Below the pieces are notes generated by a model that was given only the letters and a program-made list of their open reading frames with translations, searched no databases and was not told the DNA's origin. From contig JAIVEN010000019.1 of NCBI GenBank assembly GCA_026686845.1, positions 30,198,501-30,262,500 on the forward strand: 64,000 nucleotides of DNA, given 5' to 3'. Positions 25,401 to 35,626 of the stretch are shown here, one piece after another. This stretch comes from Adenanthera pavonina (Eukaryota; Streptophyta; Magnoliopsida; Fabales; Fabaceae). Both the position numbers and the translations under genes were made by a program. The first letter of the stretch is position 1. Each line of letters begins with the position of its first letter.

Positions 25401-28400
25401 AAGTATTTATCACTCATCAGCTGTTTAACTCAATATATGCTAGTGCTAAACCTTCTCCTTTAGTTAGATAAGTACCTTTTGGTCCCTTCAGAGAGTTTTG
25501 AAAGTCCACTTTGGCTAACACCCCCCCTCAACCTCTTCTTTTCTCTTTCTCTCTTTGACTGACTGACACTAAAAGAACATTGACCTTTTGCGCAGTGTAG
25601 GAATGCTGTCTGGCTCCCAAGATCAGTATCAGAAGCAACTGTGACCACCAATATATGCAACACATGCAGCCCTGGTTTGTGACCTGCCACATGATTTCCC
25701 TCTCTAACCACCCCCCCCCTCTCCCCATTTTGTCAAACCATAAAAAAGTCTTGTCCTTCTCAGTCTTGTACATAAATTTTATGTTTCTTCTTAATCTCTC
25801 CTACAGCATGAGAAATAATATTGTCCATTTTGGTATTGCCAAAATGTCATTATTCCTATAGGCTTGGCTGTATCTGACTGGGGAGGAATAATTGTCTTTA
25901 TGAATAGGCAGCCCATGAAATATTATTAGTTTATCTGCGTGGTGCCCAATGTAATTAATGATCTCGATTCTTTTCTTGTTTCAGAATTATTTTCTTAACT
26001 GATGCTGTAGTAATTACAGGCCCTGTTTACCTGATTCAATTCAAGTTCCGCCAGCTGGAAATCCCACCAAACTACAATGTCAACCATTTGGGTAGGTGCA
26101 CCTCCATTCTTATGATGAATTGCCTTGTTATTAGTTTTGCAAGAGTGCCCTTTCACATTATATATATGTGTGCATGAAGCTTTGAGTTGTAAAACTTTAA
26201 GATGCCAACAATTATCTTTGTTCTCTGAGTCTATTTAATTTTTCAAGACTCTTTTCCAACAAATAATCCTCTTATTGTTAGCTTAGGGAACCAAAGTAAA
26301 TGAAAATGTAAAGTAAGATTTGATTAAGACTTTTTATAAACAAAACATTTACTTTTCGTAGAAATTTGTGTGATAGGTTGCATTGGTGGCTGTGATGAGA
26401 TTCTTGCACAGTTAACAGAAATCTGTGGCACTGGTCCTCGCATGCCAGGTATGTATAAACAACTAAGGTGTCATTTGGTATGCAGATTAGAATGTGAAGG
26501 AAAAGGAGATGCAAAGAGAAAAAGTGATTTTGTAGTTTGGAAATATTCTTTATGCCCTTGAATAAAAAAATAATAATAGAAAAGGACAACTACTGTTAAA
26601 TAATAATGATAGGGGTGTAATAAATATTACGTATCTTATTTTTTGTGCAATGGAAATGGAAAGTTTTTGCTTTCCATGTGCCAAACACCTCTATATGTAG
26701 TTGCTGGAAACTCCATTAAACAAATTGCCGAATAGTGCCTTTTTTCCTTTTCTTTTTTATATGAAGTGGGTTTTATCTAACCGAGGTGCACATAACATTT
26801 GTGTATCTCATGCACAAACTCATCAGGTAATAAGTGTATATATGGCAGTTTCAATCCAAGTTCAGTGTTTTTGAGGAACCATTTGCAAAATAAAACCGTT
26901 AAATTTGACTTATGGAATATTTGTATTGTCTAAGAAAAGATTCTTACATTTGGAACCTTTTTATCTTGATCTTCAAGATGAAACAAGTTTAAGAAAATGT
27001 TGTGGTCACAAGCTAATGATGCATTACCCATTTTACTCTTCTTTTGCTGCCATTTCCCTTATTCTCATGAAAGAAGATGAGAATTATAATTGTACCTTAA
27101 CATGTTCTCCAGCAAGAGAGAGAGGATCAACTGCACCATCCAGCAATGCTCATCAAACTAACATGAGGCAAGCAGTCTGTATGTACTGTCAAGGAACAGG
27201 GCATTCTTCTAATGATTGTCCTTCACGAATTTCAAGCTCCAGGAATGCTCAACGTCGTGGAATGAACCAACATAGTGGTAATGATCTGTGCGATTGTATA
27301 AATTCCTCACCAGTCTAGACAACCTGAAACATATTCCTCAGATTTTTTTGTGATGACATGTGGATATGTGCTAGTGGTGATACTCTAGTTTGAAGGTGCT
27401 GATTTCTATAATTTGTGGAAGTGATTTTGGAAGCAGTTGCTGGGTTAGTCAGGACTCCTGAATGTTTAGGATGTTATTTTGGCTTACTGAGAGTGATGGA
27501 ATCTACTTTGGTTTAGTATGAAGACAGAAGCTCTTCTTGACATATTCAGGATTGTGAAGCTGCAAAGGCTATATATGGTTCAGTTCAGAAGATTTTCCTT
27601 TTCTCATTTTACAGTTGTCTTCCCATGTTGCACAAAGCATTAATTTCTTATGCTTTGCTGAGTTTTTTATCATATTCCTGCTTCTGCCTTGGTTATGATT
27701 TATATCTATATGTGTAAATATATTTTGTTGAGATATTAGCATTGAGAACTCAGTTTGCATAAAAGGAAGCTTATTAACTTTTAGAAGCCTTGGAATTCTT
27801 GTTGGAAATAAAAAAAAAAAAAAAACCTTGGAATTCTTGGTGTTACTTTTACTTGCAATCTGGCATCCTTAAAGGTCAAATTTTTACACATGGCTTCTTG
27901 GAAACCTTCTAATGATGCAGGGGAAGCTTCTATTTCATGCAGTACATGTGGAACACCATGTATATTGAGAACTGCAAATACATCAAATAACAGGGGAAGG
28001 AAGTTCTACACGTGTCCATCTCAGGAGTGCAACTTTTTTGTGTATGTGAATTCGTGATCTTTGGTTTAAAAAAAAAAAAGATTGTACGATTGTTTTTTGA
28101 GATGGAATAACTTTGTTGGAAATTTAAATAGTTTCAATCAGTGGAAGTAACCACTTTGTTCCGTAGTGCGTACATGGTTCCTTTGTCATTTCTGGAATTT
28201 TGGCAATGCCTATTTATGCTAAATTATTTTTACAACATTACTAGTCGAATTTTTGCAACAGTTACATATGTTCACACTATAATGTCTAGACAATGAAATG
28301 ATTGACATTTCAACTTTATTCCCTTCAGTTGCTTTACATCAACAAATAGAGTAAACTAAATATGTCTTAAGTGACGAATGATGCAGAAGTTTACACAAAT

Positions 28401-28689
28401 GTAACTCTTTACATTTTGTTTCACTTTATGTAAGTTCTCTGACCTTTATTGCAGATGGGAGGATAGGCTTAACAATAGCTCTGGAGGAGGAAGTGTGACT
28501 CGTTCAAATAGTTTTCCAGCATCTAATACTAACAGAAATGGTGGCCGAGGCAGAGGTAGCCGGAATGGATCTCATACTGCTACGGTGACTTTTGTGTCAG
28601 CAACTGGTGATCCTATATCTGGTAGAAGGTGTTTTGTGTGTGGGGATCCATCTCACTTTGCTAATGTCTGCCCCAACCGTGGAGCATGA
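1486..28689 (+). CDS. TOP3A: DNA topoisomerase 3-alpha (type IA)
   Basis: Type IA topoisomerase; with RecQ helicase and RMI1 it dissolves double Holliday junctions. Exons: 1486-1776, 1941-2119, 2226-2298, 2508-2630, 2727-2848, 2934-3006, 3088-3204, 3988-4071, 4621-4800, 4886-5014, 5249-5323, 5889-5978, 6228-6332, 6745-6779, 7735-7864, 8416-8468, 8545-8650, 9155-9193, 25596-25674, 26020-26091, 26377-26448, 27113-27277, 27921-28041, 28455-28689. They sum to 2748 nt, a 915-residue protein, close to other plant TOP3A. The Toprim acidic motif DCDREGE is at 121-127 and the catalytic tyrosine is Y339 in SYPRTET. The C-terminus has zinc-ribbon cysteines 641/644/663/669 and 689/692/720/724, a CCHC knuckle (765-778), a GRF finger (~804-841) and a terminal CCHC (897-910). 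The start is the first ATG that opens the conserved N-terminus. No broken exon is seen, so the gene looks intact despite the 16.4-kb intron 18. Confidence 0.96.
7043..7070 (+). repeat. T13-G15 homopolymer junction in TOP3A intron 14
   Basis: A run of 13 T is followed directly by 15 G inside intron 14 (6780-7734). The flanks (about 6970-7025 and 7155-7225) are an imperfect ~190-bp direct repeat sharing 'TTCAAT(A/G)CATACTG(T/A)GGAAC'. The G run can form G-quadruplex-like structure on the coding strand and is prone to sequencing error. Confidence 0.6.
9340..9885. repeat. Unclassified AT-rich insertion, left part (TOP3A intron 18)
   Basis: No coding potential is recognised. This stretch, the 86-bp remnant between elements A and C (19483-19568) and 24509-24930 form one continuous non-coding segment once both elements are removed. 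It has the look of a non-autonomous plant repeat ('GAGTATCGTTCCCA' near 9482), but I cannot assign a family. The ends (near 9408 and 24930) share only weak inverted similarity. Confidence 0.3.
9886..10116 (-). repeat. 3' LTR of copia element A
   Basis: 231 bp, matching 19228-19477 apart from roughly ten substitutions and a ~19-bp gap near 10068. On the minus strand it begins TATTGTT rather than the usual TGTT, and so does its partner. Its last base next to the duplication is A in place of the expected T on the plus strand. Confidence 0.9.
10743..10984 (-). repeat. 3' LTR of copia element B
   Basis: 242 bp with TG...CA ends on the plus strand. Compared by eye with 15359-15598 it differs at about 16 positions plus a 2-bp gap. 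Confidence 0.92.
10992..15359 (-). pseudogene. gag-pol of copia element B (broken)
   Basis: Minus-strand order: gag (15383 down to ~14590, frames broken near 15030, 14960 and 14620), a zinc knuckle (CDHCHKPGHTKDVC near 14510), protease with DSGASDHMT near 14235, integrase (HxxxH/CxxC region near 13780-13870; catalytic core 13280-13680), reverse transcriptase (11900-12385, with YVDD near 11920) and RNase H (10992-11432). At least six frame breaks or stops separate the parts, so the element is inactive by itself. RNase H and much of the reverse transcriptase are preserved here, unlike in element A. Confidence 0.88.
15359..15598 (-). repeat. 5' LTR of copia element B
   Basis: 240 bp, TG...CA ends, followed on the minus strand by the primer-binding site. 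Its last base forms the first base of the likely gag start codon. Confidence 0.92.
15911..16264 (-). repeat. Identical 177-bp tandem duplication inside element A
   Basis: 15911-16087 and 16088-16264 are identical as far as I can read. They encode the linker before the reverse transcriptase. The unit is 59 codons long, so frame length is kept, but the junction creates an in-frame TGA after 'ANFK' on the minus strand. Identity of the copies contrasts with the diverged LTRs and suggests a recent event or recent homogenisation. Confidence 0.9.
17222..17449 (-). mobile_element. Solo LTR of copia family C inserted in element A
   Basis: 228 bp, clearly the reverse complement of the LTRs at 19569-19764 and 24309-24503 with a few small insertions. 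Ends are TGACACGAAT and TTCTAACA on the plus strand, flanked by the perfect duplication AATTA (17217-17221 and 17450-17454). No internal sequence remains, so this is the product of LTR-LTR recombination. It splits the integrase of element A just before the motif continuing 'DDHTR'. Confidence 0.92.
19228..19477 (-). repeat. 5' LTR of copia element A
   Basis: 250 bp, paired with 9886-10116. On the minus strand it ends CCACA and is followed directly by the tRNA-Met primer-binding site. The target duplication GAAAC follows at 19478-19482. Confidence 0.9.
19569..19764 (+). repeat. 5' LTR of copia element C
   Basis: 196 bp, TGTTAGAAG...GTGTCA. It differs from the 3' LTR at about 12 positions plus one single-base gap, most of them transitions. 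Confidence 0.93.
19980..24301 (+). pseudogene. gag-pol of copia element C (nearly intact, three breaks)
   Basis: The polyprotein starts at ATG 19980. Gag runs to a single TAG at 20505-20507, after which the same frame continues to 22355. In order: gag zinc knuckle CTYCNKPRHTKDRC near 20752, protease motif DSGANNHMT near 21082, integrase HHCC (about 21490-21610) and catalytic core (to ~22060). A frameshift after 22340 moves reading to the frame of 22690-23070 (reverse transcriptase start), a TGA at 23068 and another frameshift near 23180 follow, and the last frame carries YVDDIIVTG near 23346 and RNase H to 24253. It needs help in trans to move. Confidence 0.9.
24309..24503 (+). repeat. 3' LTR of copia element C
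   Basis: 195 bp, TGTTAGAAG...TTGTCA, followed by the AAATC target duplication. Confidence 0.93.
24509..24930. repeat. Unclassified insertion, right part (TOP3A intron 18)
   Basis: Non-coding continuation of the segment at 9340-9885. It contains 'CACACGTGGCC' near 24529 and AT-rich sequence. From here to exon 19 (25596) the intron holds only AT-rich sequence and C-rich or pyrimidine tracts (for example 25521-25530 and 25711-25720 nearby) with no recognisable gene. Confidence 0.3.
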
Positions 28690-29748
28690 TGTCTAGAAGA
28701 TTTAAATATCCAATGAGAAGGAAAAGGTTTGGCATCCATTGACCACTGCTTCCTCTTGTTTCTTTTTCTTTTTTCCTTTTTTAATCTAATGCTTGATCAA
28801 GTCATAGTAAAGTAGTTTTGTCACATATTTTTAGCTTGTATCGACAGACGTGCACTAACAGGCCAAAGTAGCTATCAATTCTGTCATCATTTATCTTTGA
28901 ATGAGAGAGATTATGACAATATCATTTTGTAAAATTAAATGTCAGCCGAGGATCATTTTCAGATTGGACCTTATTTTAGAAGTTCACTTGACAAAATAGC
29001 AGATACAGTGAGTTAAACGTTAAGGGGGAAAAAATCCATCACAGGCACTCAATGAAGGAACATTTTAAGAAGGTTGAAAATATTGACAATGGATATTATT
29101 GAGCATTGAGCTAATTTAATTGCATGACAAATTCCTCATCCTGAAGGCTGGGTTGTCCCATGCTTTTCAGATGAATAAAATCTAGTAAACCAACACCAAT
29201 TTATGATAAACAGTAGACAAATGAGCCTACTGAAAGTCCTATGCTTTTCAGATGAAACGAAGACGGGACCGGGAAAACAAGGCAGAAATGTCCTTAAATT
29301 TGTCTTGGGCGCTAAAGGAGATCAAACTTGTCTTTGAATTTGATGTAGCTTTTTTCCCCCTTTTTTTTCTCGGAAGAAGAATCTATTATGAAAAAGAGAA
29401 ATGCATAGAACTATAGCAGACCGCTATTGAATCCTACAAACACCAGTTAGCAAGGAGAGTTGTGAACATTATCATCAGAGCGGTCACAGTTCTCTTCTCC
29501 AATCTACTTTCTGAATCTTAGCACCTAACAAATGAATCACCTCGACAACAATAGTTCCACTTTGATCAGGAGGGGACCATTCATACCCTTCAAATTTAAA
29601 ATTAGTTTAAATGAGTTCCTCCGGGGACACCCGATAATAAATAAACGTTCGTTGGAAGAAAAAACCAAAGGCATATATAGGTTCCACCAAAAACAAAAAA
29701 TCATGCTTGCATAAGCCATAGCAAGATTGCAGCTAGCTAGTCTAATCT
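28690..29748. other. TOP3A 3' flank, no gene seen
   Basis: This contains the TOP3A 3'UTR and AT-rich sequence. Short frames on both strands show no recognisable domain. A 'TATGCTTTTCAGATGAA' motif occurs in two near copies (29160 and 29240), flanking a short imperfect repeat. Confidence 0.5.
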
Positions 29749-29751
29749 TTA

Positions 29752-30208
29752 CACTCCGTTTGGTTCCATTACAGGATATGTTAGGTAATGTGATGTGAAG
29801 GGATGTAATGAGATGATAATTACATATGGGTTTGTTTTGGTATGACATTAAGAAATAAGATGATGATATTTATTTTTAAAAAAGAAAAATAGAAGTACAC
29901 ATAAAATGATCTTTTTGCCCCTAACAAAAAAAACCCTCCCTCCCTCAATCGGTCTCCTTCCCCAGCGAGCCACCGCCAATCAACATCCAGATATGGAGAA
30001 ACACATTAAACAAAAAGAACATTGAATCTGGAGGAAGAAGGGGGATGAAGGTCTTCACACATTAAAATGGAGGTGATCTTCTTCACACCAATTTATGTGT
30101 TCAGCTTCACTCAGGTGAAGCTATTCTGACCAACTAAACAGGTCAAATCATGTGATGTGAAGTCTATTACCTCACATAACTCCCAATGTGAATGAACCAA
30201 ATGTGCAG
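29752..30208. mobile_element. Tourist-like (PIF/Harbinger) MITE
   Basis: 457 bp flanked by TTA on both sides (29749-29751 and 30209-30211), the typical PIF/Harbinger duplication. The ends are imperfect inverted repeats: CACTCCGTTTGGTTC at the left, and CTGCACATTTGGTTC as the complement of the right end. There is no transposase; the interior is AT-rich with short direct motifs. It resembles 1-157. Confidence 0.7.
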
Positions 30209-30235
30209 TTAGGGTGCAAGTGCCTCAACATTGTA

Positions 30236-30485
30236 CTCTCTTGATCCATATTATAGGATATTTTATATAATAAATATCTGATCCATAATATAGGGTACTA
30301 AATATATTTTTTCCAATTTTACCCCTTATTCATGATAATAGAACATTTAATAAGGGTAAAATGGAGCATTTATTAAAGATAAAATGAGAAATTTTGATAC
30401 TTTTTTCATGAATTTAAGATGAAAAAGTAATTCCTTAATATACGTGTATTTGATACAAAATATCTTATAATATGAACTAGAGAAG
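30236..30485. mobile_element. Stowaway-like (Tc1/Mariner) MITE
   Basis: 250 bp flanked by TA (30234-30235 and 30486-30487). The inverted ends share CATATTATA(G/A)GATATTTT, about 21 of 29 positions matching, and begin CT(C/T)(T/C), like decayed CTCCCTC Stowaway ends. The interior is AT-rich without coding potential. Confidence 0.65.
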
Positions 30486-30487
30486 TA

Positions 30488-31896
30488 CTATTTATATCTT
30501 TCTTTTTCGCCCAATGCAGGACATCATTTGATTAGTGAAATTCTGACATGATATTTTTTATCACGTTGACCCACCCAAAATTTCTGATTAACAAGTTGAA
30601 TTGTTTTTACGGCTGTTAGCATCAGGTTTGGCATAAACTATATAGTAATCGTTAATTGCTGTATTTGGTTACCTTTATGTTGTTCCTCTACACATTAAAC
30701 TTTTAAATGGTTAGTTAACTTCCAAAGTCAGGATAAAATTTCATATATCTTGTAACAGTTATTTGATCATTTATCTCTCGTGCCCAAGCTAAAATTTAAA
30801 GTAGACTATCTCTCAGGATGCATGGGAAGGAGTGAGTTCAAGTTCAATTCACACTTTCTCTTCTACTTAGGCCGCTTCAGTATTGTAATCTCTTCATTGA
30901 TGGGTTGTTTAACTTTTGCTTTCGTCACGCAAGGTTTTGTTGAGTTTAAAAAAAAAGTTGGGTAGGGTGAGAAAAACGTCTTCACTATCAATTGATAGGT
31001 AAAGGAATAAAGAAATGGTGACCAATGATTTACAGGGTGGATTTCATACGGTGAAAATTTCTAATATTGTTTATGTGTTGTGTAATCTTTCAATATGAAA
31101 AAAAAGGAAGAAGTGAAATCATTCCAATTAGGCTAAGTTGTCTCGTAACATATTAACAGTCTAATAATGATAAAAGATTTTTCCTATTCCATTCTATCTG
31201 TGACCCAACATCCAAAGGATGTCAACTTATAAATGTCTCTTGACCTGAGGATGGAAGAAGAAAAAAAGAACTGGACTCATTAGCATATCTGTCTTAATAA
31301 AACTGTTGAAATTGGTGTTATATAAATTATAGGATTATGTTATCTCCCTAAAGTAAAAGTTAGTATTTATAACATATATGATAGGTGTGTTACCTCAGAA
31401 TTAATAATGGTAAAGCTAAAAAATCTGAACCCATTTTCCCATTAGTTTTAAGAAATCCTAAATCAAAACTCTTAACCTTCATTTTGGATAAGAAAAAAAT
31501 AGAGGCAAATGAAAATTTAGAGAAAAAATAAGAGGAAATTAGACATCTTCTTAGCTAGGTTCCTCCATTTTCTTTTCTGATATTTTCTTCCCCCTATTTT
31601 TCTTTTTTCTTTTTAAACAAAGGATTAAAAAACTGACAATAAACAAGTTTTAGTGAAAGTACTGCGTCCTTCACAGTAGGCTATTCATGAACTGCATGGT
31701 AATTAAGGATTCGAGGCAGTGCCATCATCAAGATGATGTATAACTGTAAGTGCAAACACGTAGGACAAACCAAAACATAGCATCACAAAAAAAATGTGAA
31801 AATTAAGAAATGAGCAATGGCTTCCCCTGAATCAGATCGAAAACTTTGTCGTGTGGGCACAAACTTTGGGAGATGACCACGAAGTGTGAACCACAA
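30488..31896. other. Intergenic, no gene seen
   Basis: AT-rich DNA without a recognisable coding region. It includes the 3' flank of the minus-strand membrane-protein gene. Confidence 0.5.
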
Positions 31897-32337
31897 TCAC
31901 GAGGCCGTTGGGCTCCTCAATGGCATTTCACTCTCATGGGAAGCAACAGATGATGCCCTATTTATCCCATTAGGACCATCTTGACCGTTCCCTTTACCAG
32001 ATCCTACGTCAGCATTCCTAGGGACATTGGTGAAATTCGCACCTCCTCCTCCATCTCCGCCGCCGTTAGCCCCACCAACTCCGAGTCGAAACCCAAAAGT
32101 ACGCGACAAGATTCGGTATAAGAAGGTGACAGCCCAAAAAGCCCATGGAAGGCAAACCAATATAACCCCTGCAGCGGCTAACGAGTTTGAGTTTTCTGAT
32201 TCAGGAAGGAGTAGGTACGATGCGAGGCAACCCCCTCCCGCAAGCAAGCAGAAGCACAAAATACAAGCGATGATATATATAAAGGTGGGCCCAGCATTAG
32301 GATTCGATACAGGCATCTGTGTGAAGATGATCGACAA
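31897..32337 (-). CDS. Small two-pass membrane protein, unknown function
   Basis: A single exon of 146 codons. Two hydrophobic segments are clear, residues ~18-44 (a Cys- and Gly-rich stretch) and ~54-77 (containing PWAFW). They are followed by a Gly-rich, low-complexity hydrophilic tail (87-146) ending LRSPTAS. This matches a plant-only type of small membrane protein that I recall as uncharacterised; I assign no function. Met8 (start at 32316) is a plausible alternative start because the residues just after it lead straight into the membrane segment. A TATA-like AT-rich motif lies about 60 bp upstream on the minus strand (near 32393-32401). Codon use is GC-rich compared with its surroundings, which supports real coding. 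Confidence 0.75.
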   Translation of the reverse strand: MSIIFTQMPVSNPNAGPTFIYIIACILCFCLLAGGGCLASYLLLPESENSNSLAAAGVILVCLPWAFWAVTFLYRILSRTFGFRLGVGGANGGGDGGGGANFTNVPRNADVGSGKGNGQDGPNGINRASSVASHESEMPLRSPTAS

Positions 32338-34956
32338 ACATCAAATTTCTTTTTCATCGTCCATTGGGGGTTTAATAATTTTGATGCTATGGCTATTTAA
32401 GAGCAAGGTTCTTCCATGATGTATCAGATTCAAAGGTGGATTTTCAAGTTTTTTCTTTTCTTTCTTTCCTGATGTATGCAGTTGCAATAAAGCCTGAAAA
32501 TTGCTGGGATTCTCAAATGGTGGACATGTTCAAAAGTTTCTGTACCTAAAACGTGGCCTACGGTAAAACTTCCAAGGGAGAGAGAGAATTGATGGCTGAT
32601 TCCATTTATGGTCATGCAAGGTAGTCCTTGGGTTGAATTGATAGCTGATACATCTTTTTTTAATAGTAAAATATTTTTTATTACTTTAAACAAAATTTTT
32701 AAAATATTTTTTTAAAAGCTCACTCTTTCATTCATAGTATTGATTTATTAATAGTGTGTGCCATTCATCTTTTTTTTTAAAAAAATACGTTATTCATTAT
32801 TTATGAATATTTATTTATTATATACTAATTCAAAATATTTTATCTATAAAAAGCTAGTAATAAATAACGATTCAGTTGATAAAGATTCAATACATTAATA
32901 ATGTGGACTATCCTGATCTGGTGAATCTCTAAAGTCCCAAATCACCTAATTTTTTTTATTAAAAAATGTTTTATCTATATGATTAAGGGAAAATTTAAAA
33001 ATATAGAATGAATTATGATGTATTAATTGTATTTTTTAATTTTTGTGCTAAAATTTTGAAAAACTTATAAAAAAAACAGAGGAAGTATTTAAAAGCGTGT
33101 ATTGCTTCGGCTAAAGCATGATTTTTGGTCAACGACAACCCAAAGACGCGCTAAATTCAACTTATTAAAAACGACGAGTTAGAAAGACTTTTGATAAGTT
33201 GATCCTATTTTGACTGGTTTTAATGCCTTCAACAAGCAACAAGCATAATGAGTTCACTCCAATGTTAAGAAAGTATTTTGTAGATTAGGCATATTCACCT
33301 GATGATTTGGAAAGACATTTGTTGATTGGGTGGCGTGTTTCATCCTGTTTTTTTTTTGGGCATGGCCTCTTTTGCCAAGATAAATCCTGCCATGCTTTTT
33401 TTTTTCCCTTAAATTTTTTTATTTTTTAATATTTAAATTTAGAAATAAAAAAATAAATTTTTTACAATTATATAACTATAAAATTATAATTTTTTTATTT
33501 TTTTAATTTAAATATTATACAGTAAAAATTGGTATATTTACAGTTATACAGTATGAGCAAAAAAGATATAAAATAAAATAAAACCGTACAGATACATAAC
33601 TGCATGATCTCTAAGAAATATATTATATCATTTATAGTTTTTAAAATAAAAAACAAAAAAAATATTTTTCCTATCACAATGATATAGTAGTAGTAGTTGG
33701 TTGTTGATACAGAGAAAGATTAAAAAAAAATACTTATATACTTTTTCTTATGTGTTTTTTATGATATTTTTTAATTAAAAGTTAATATGTGAATTATTTT
33801 TTAATATATAATATATTTAATTATTAATTATATATTAAAATTATTAATTTTTTAAACTTAAAAAAATTAAAAGCTCTACTAGTTAAATTTTAATTAAAAA
33901 ATAGCATGAAAAGTATAAAAAAATATATAAATTTAATCCTAAAAAAATTGTAGTGTTGTCGGTCTGGCTCGAATTAATCAAATAAAATAAACAGGATTAT
34001 TCTTATCATCTCATGACACAGCAAGCTACGCGCGCGTTTTTCTTTTTCTTTTTCTTCTTTTCCCAACACCTACGCGTTTCTTATTAAGAAAACAAGAAAA
34101 TTTATGAAAAAAGAAAATGAGAAAAAAAGAACAACATAGCACCATAATTGAGGAAGATGTTATTTTGCCCATGGAAAAAGTAGTTTAATGGAGCCATAAA
34201 ATAGAAATTTTGTAGTTCAAAAAAATATCCTTTGAATCTAAGATATACAAAATGAATATCACCAAACGAGAAATTGAAAAATATATATCTTTTTAGCTAC
34301 TCTCAACTTTGTTAGTTAAATTTGAACATGTATATGATTTTAAATAATTAGATGTTAAATATATATTTTCATAAAAATATCAACCTAAAACATAAAGCCT
34401 TTAGCAAACAGTAAATAGTTTATAAGTCCCTTGGTTTGTTAATTAGTGATATACCATCATATATATAATCTTAAATAATATCAATAGGATTGAGTTTTTG
34501 AAAATGTCTTTCCATGATAATGATTATCAATATTAATATAATAAAACTTAAAATTTTTAAAATTACTCTATTTGTAGTAAGTGGCTTACAATCATTAAAA
34601 AATCCACGGCGCCGCCTAATTTTATTTTATTAAATTAAATGTATAAAAGTTATATACCTCTTTTTTGTTGAGAATAAAAAGTTATATTACCATCCTTTAA
34701 CCAGGTCCGCGTAACAATGCCTCCTCCCTCAACTCCAAGGTTCTAGAAAGATCGTTTTATAATAAAATGAAAAAAAAAAAAGTAACTACGCGTTATCCTG
34801 ATAAAATATAGTAGACCTTCTCAGAATCACGCTTACGTCGGTTTCATATTATTATCATATATATCACAAACTTCTTAACGAAGTAAATATTAATACGGCT
34901 CTTAAGTAACTCCTCGCTAATTTAAATTTGTTCATCACATTCGCCTTATCTCTACC
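32338..34956. other. AT-rich intergenic region with a fold-back repeat
   Basis: No gene is supported. Within it, about 33727-33947 forms a long imperfect fold-back: 'TATTTTTTAATTAAAA' on the left faces 'TTTTAATTAAAAAATA' on the right, with further pairing outward (ATACTTATATACTTTTT versus its complement). This is the architecture of a small MITE, but no clear target duplication was found. A tract of GCGCGCG lies near 34028. Confidence 0.4.

Positions 34957-34978
<22 letters not shown>
34957..34978. repeat. (AT)11 microsatellite in GATA promoter
   Basis: An uninterrupted AT dinucleotide repeat lies about 80 bp before the GATA start codon, followed by GTATGTATG. It sits where a TATA element would be expected and may serve as one. 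Length is likely variable between individuals. Confidence 0.8.
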
Positions 34979-34987
<9 letters not shown>

Positions 34988-35059
34988 CACGCCTGTTCTG
35001 AAGCAATCAGTTTATTCTCTCCTTGCATAGCAATAATACCCTTATTAGTCCTATAATCA

Positions 35060-35626
35060 ATGGCAGTTGATGACGATAACTTCGATATTGTGGACCTTCA
35101 AGACCTTAATTTAGGTGACTTGTCAAGTCTTCCTAGCTTCCATGAATTTCCAGAGAGCCAACTGTGTGCCCCTACTGATTCGTTGGAGGACTTGGAATGG
35201 TTCCCAAGCTTCTCTGATGATTTTATATCTTTGAACGAAAGCTCCTTTTGTTTTAACAGTGGCCTGCGGCCTCGTGTTGAGAAGACAAAGCAACAAACGA
35301 ATGGAGTGGTGAAGGAAGATTGCGTTGGAATTTCGGAGGCTGTGTTGGGTGGCTTCACGAAGAAGAAAGGTAGGACGAAGAAGAAGGCGAAACGTGACCT
35401 AGTGGGGATTACTAGGAAGAGGTGCAGCCATTGTGAGACGGAGGAGACGCCGCAGTGGAGGCATGGGCCTCTTGGGCCCAAGACACTGTGCAATGCGTGC
35501 GGCGTGAGGTTCAAGTCCGGAAGACTCCTGCCGGAGTATCGTCCCGCGGCGAGTCCTACTTTTGATGGCTGTAGGCATTCCAATTACCACAAGAAAATAA
35601 TGGAAAAGAGAGGTTTAGATTCTTAA
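35060..35626 (+). CDS. GATA zinc-finger transcription factor (type IV finger)
   Basis: A nuclear DNA-binding protein expected to bind (A/T)GATA(A/G) sites in promoters, in plants often of light-, nitrogen- or development-responsive genes. The intronless frame encodes 188 residues. The finger is CX2CX18CX2C with cysteines at 122, 125, 144 and 147, containing TPQWRHGP and LCNACGVR, followed by the basic tail FKSGRLLPEYRP. This is the plant class with an 18-residue loop. A basic, lysine-rich stretch (101-121) before the finger is a likely nuclear localisation signal. The N-terminal ~65 residues are acidic and rich in Ser, Phe and Leu, as in activation domains. It is short for the usual 240-350-residue subfamily, and a single exon is less usual than two. 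Which numbered GATA it equals cannot be told. Confidence 0.93.
   Translation: MAVDDDNFDIVDLQDLNLGDLSSLPSFHEFPESQLCAPTDSLEDLEWFPSFSDDFISLNESSFCFNSGLRPRVEKTKQQTNGVVKEDCVGISEAVLGGFTKKKGRTKKKAKRDLVGITRKRCSHCETEETPQWRHGPLGPKTLCNACGVRFKSGRLLPEYRPAASPTFDGCRHSNYHKKIMEKRGLDS

Noticed and set aside
26905..27318. 137-codon frame as a separate gene
   Set aside because: Only its part 27113-27277 is real, as TOP3A exon 22 (zinc knuckle); the upstream part is intron read in frame.
35098..35583. 161-codon open frame antisense to the GATA gene
   Set aside because: It mirrors the GATA coding strand, including the complement of the zinc-finger codons; no independent support.
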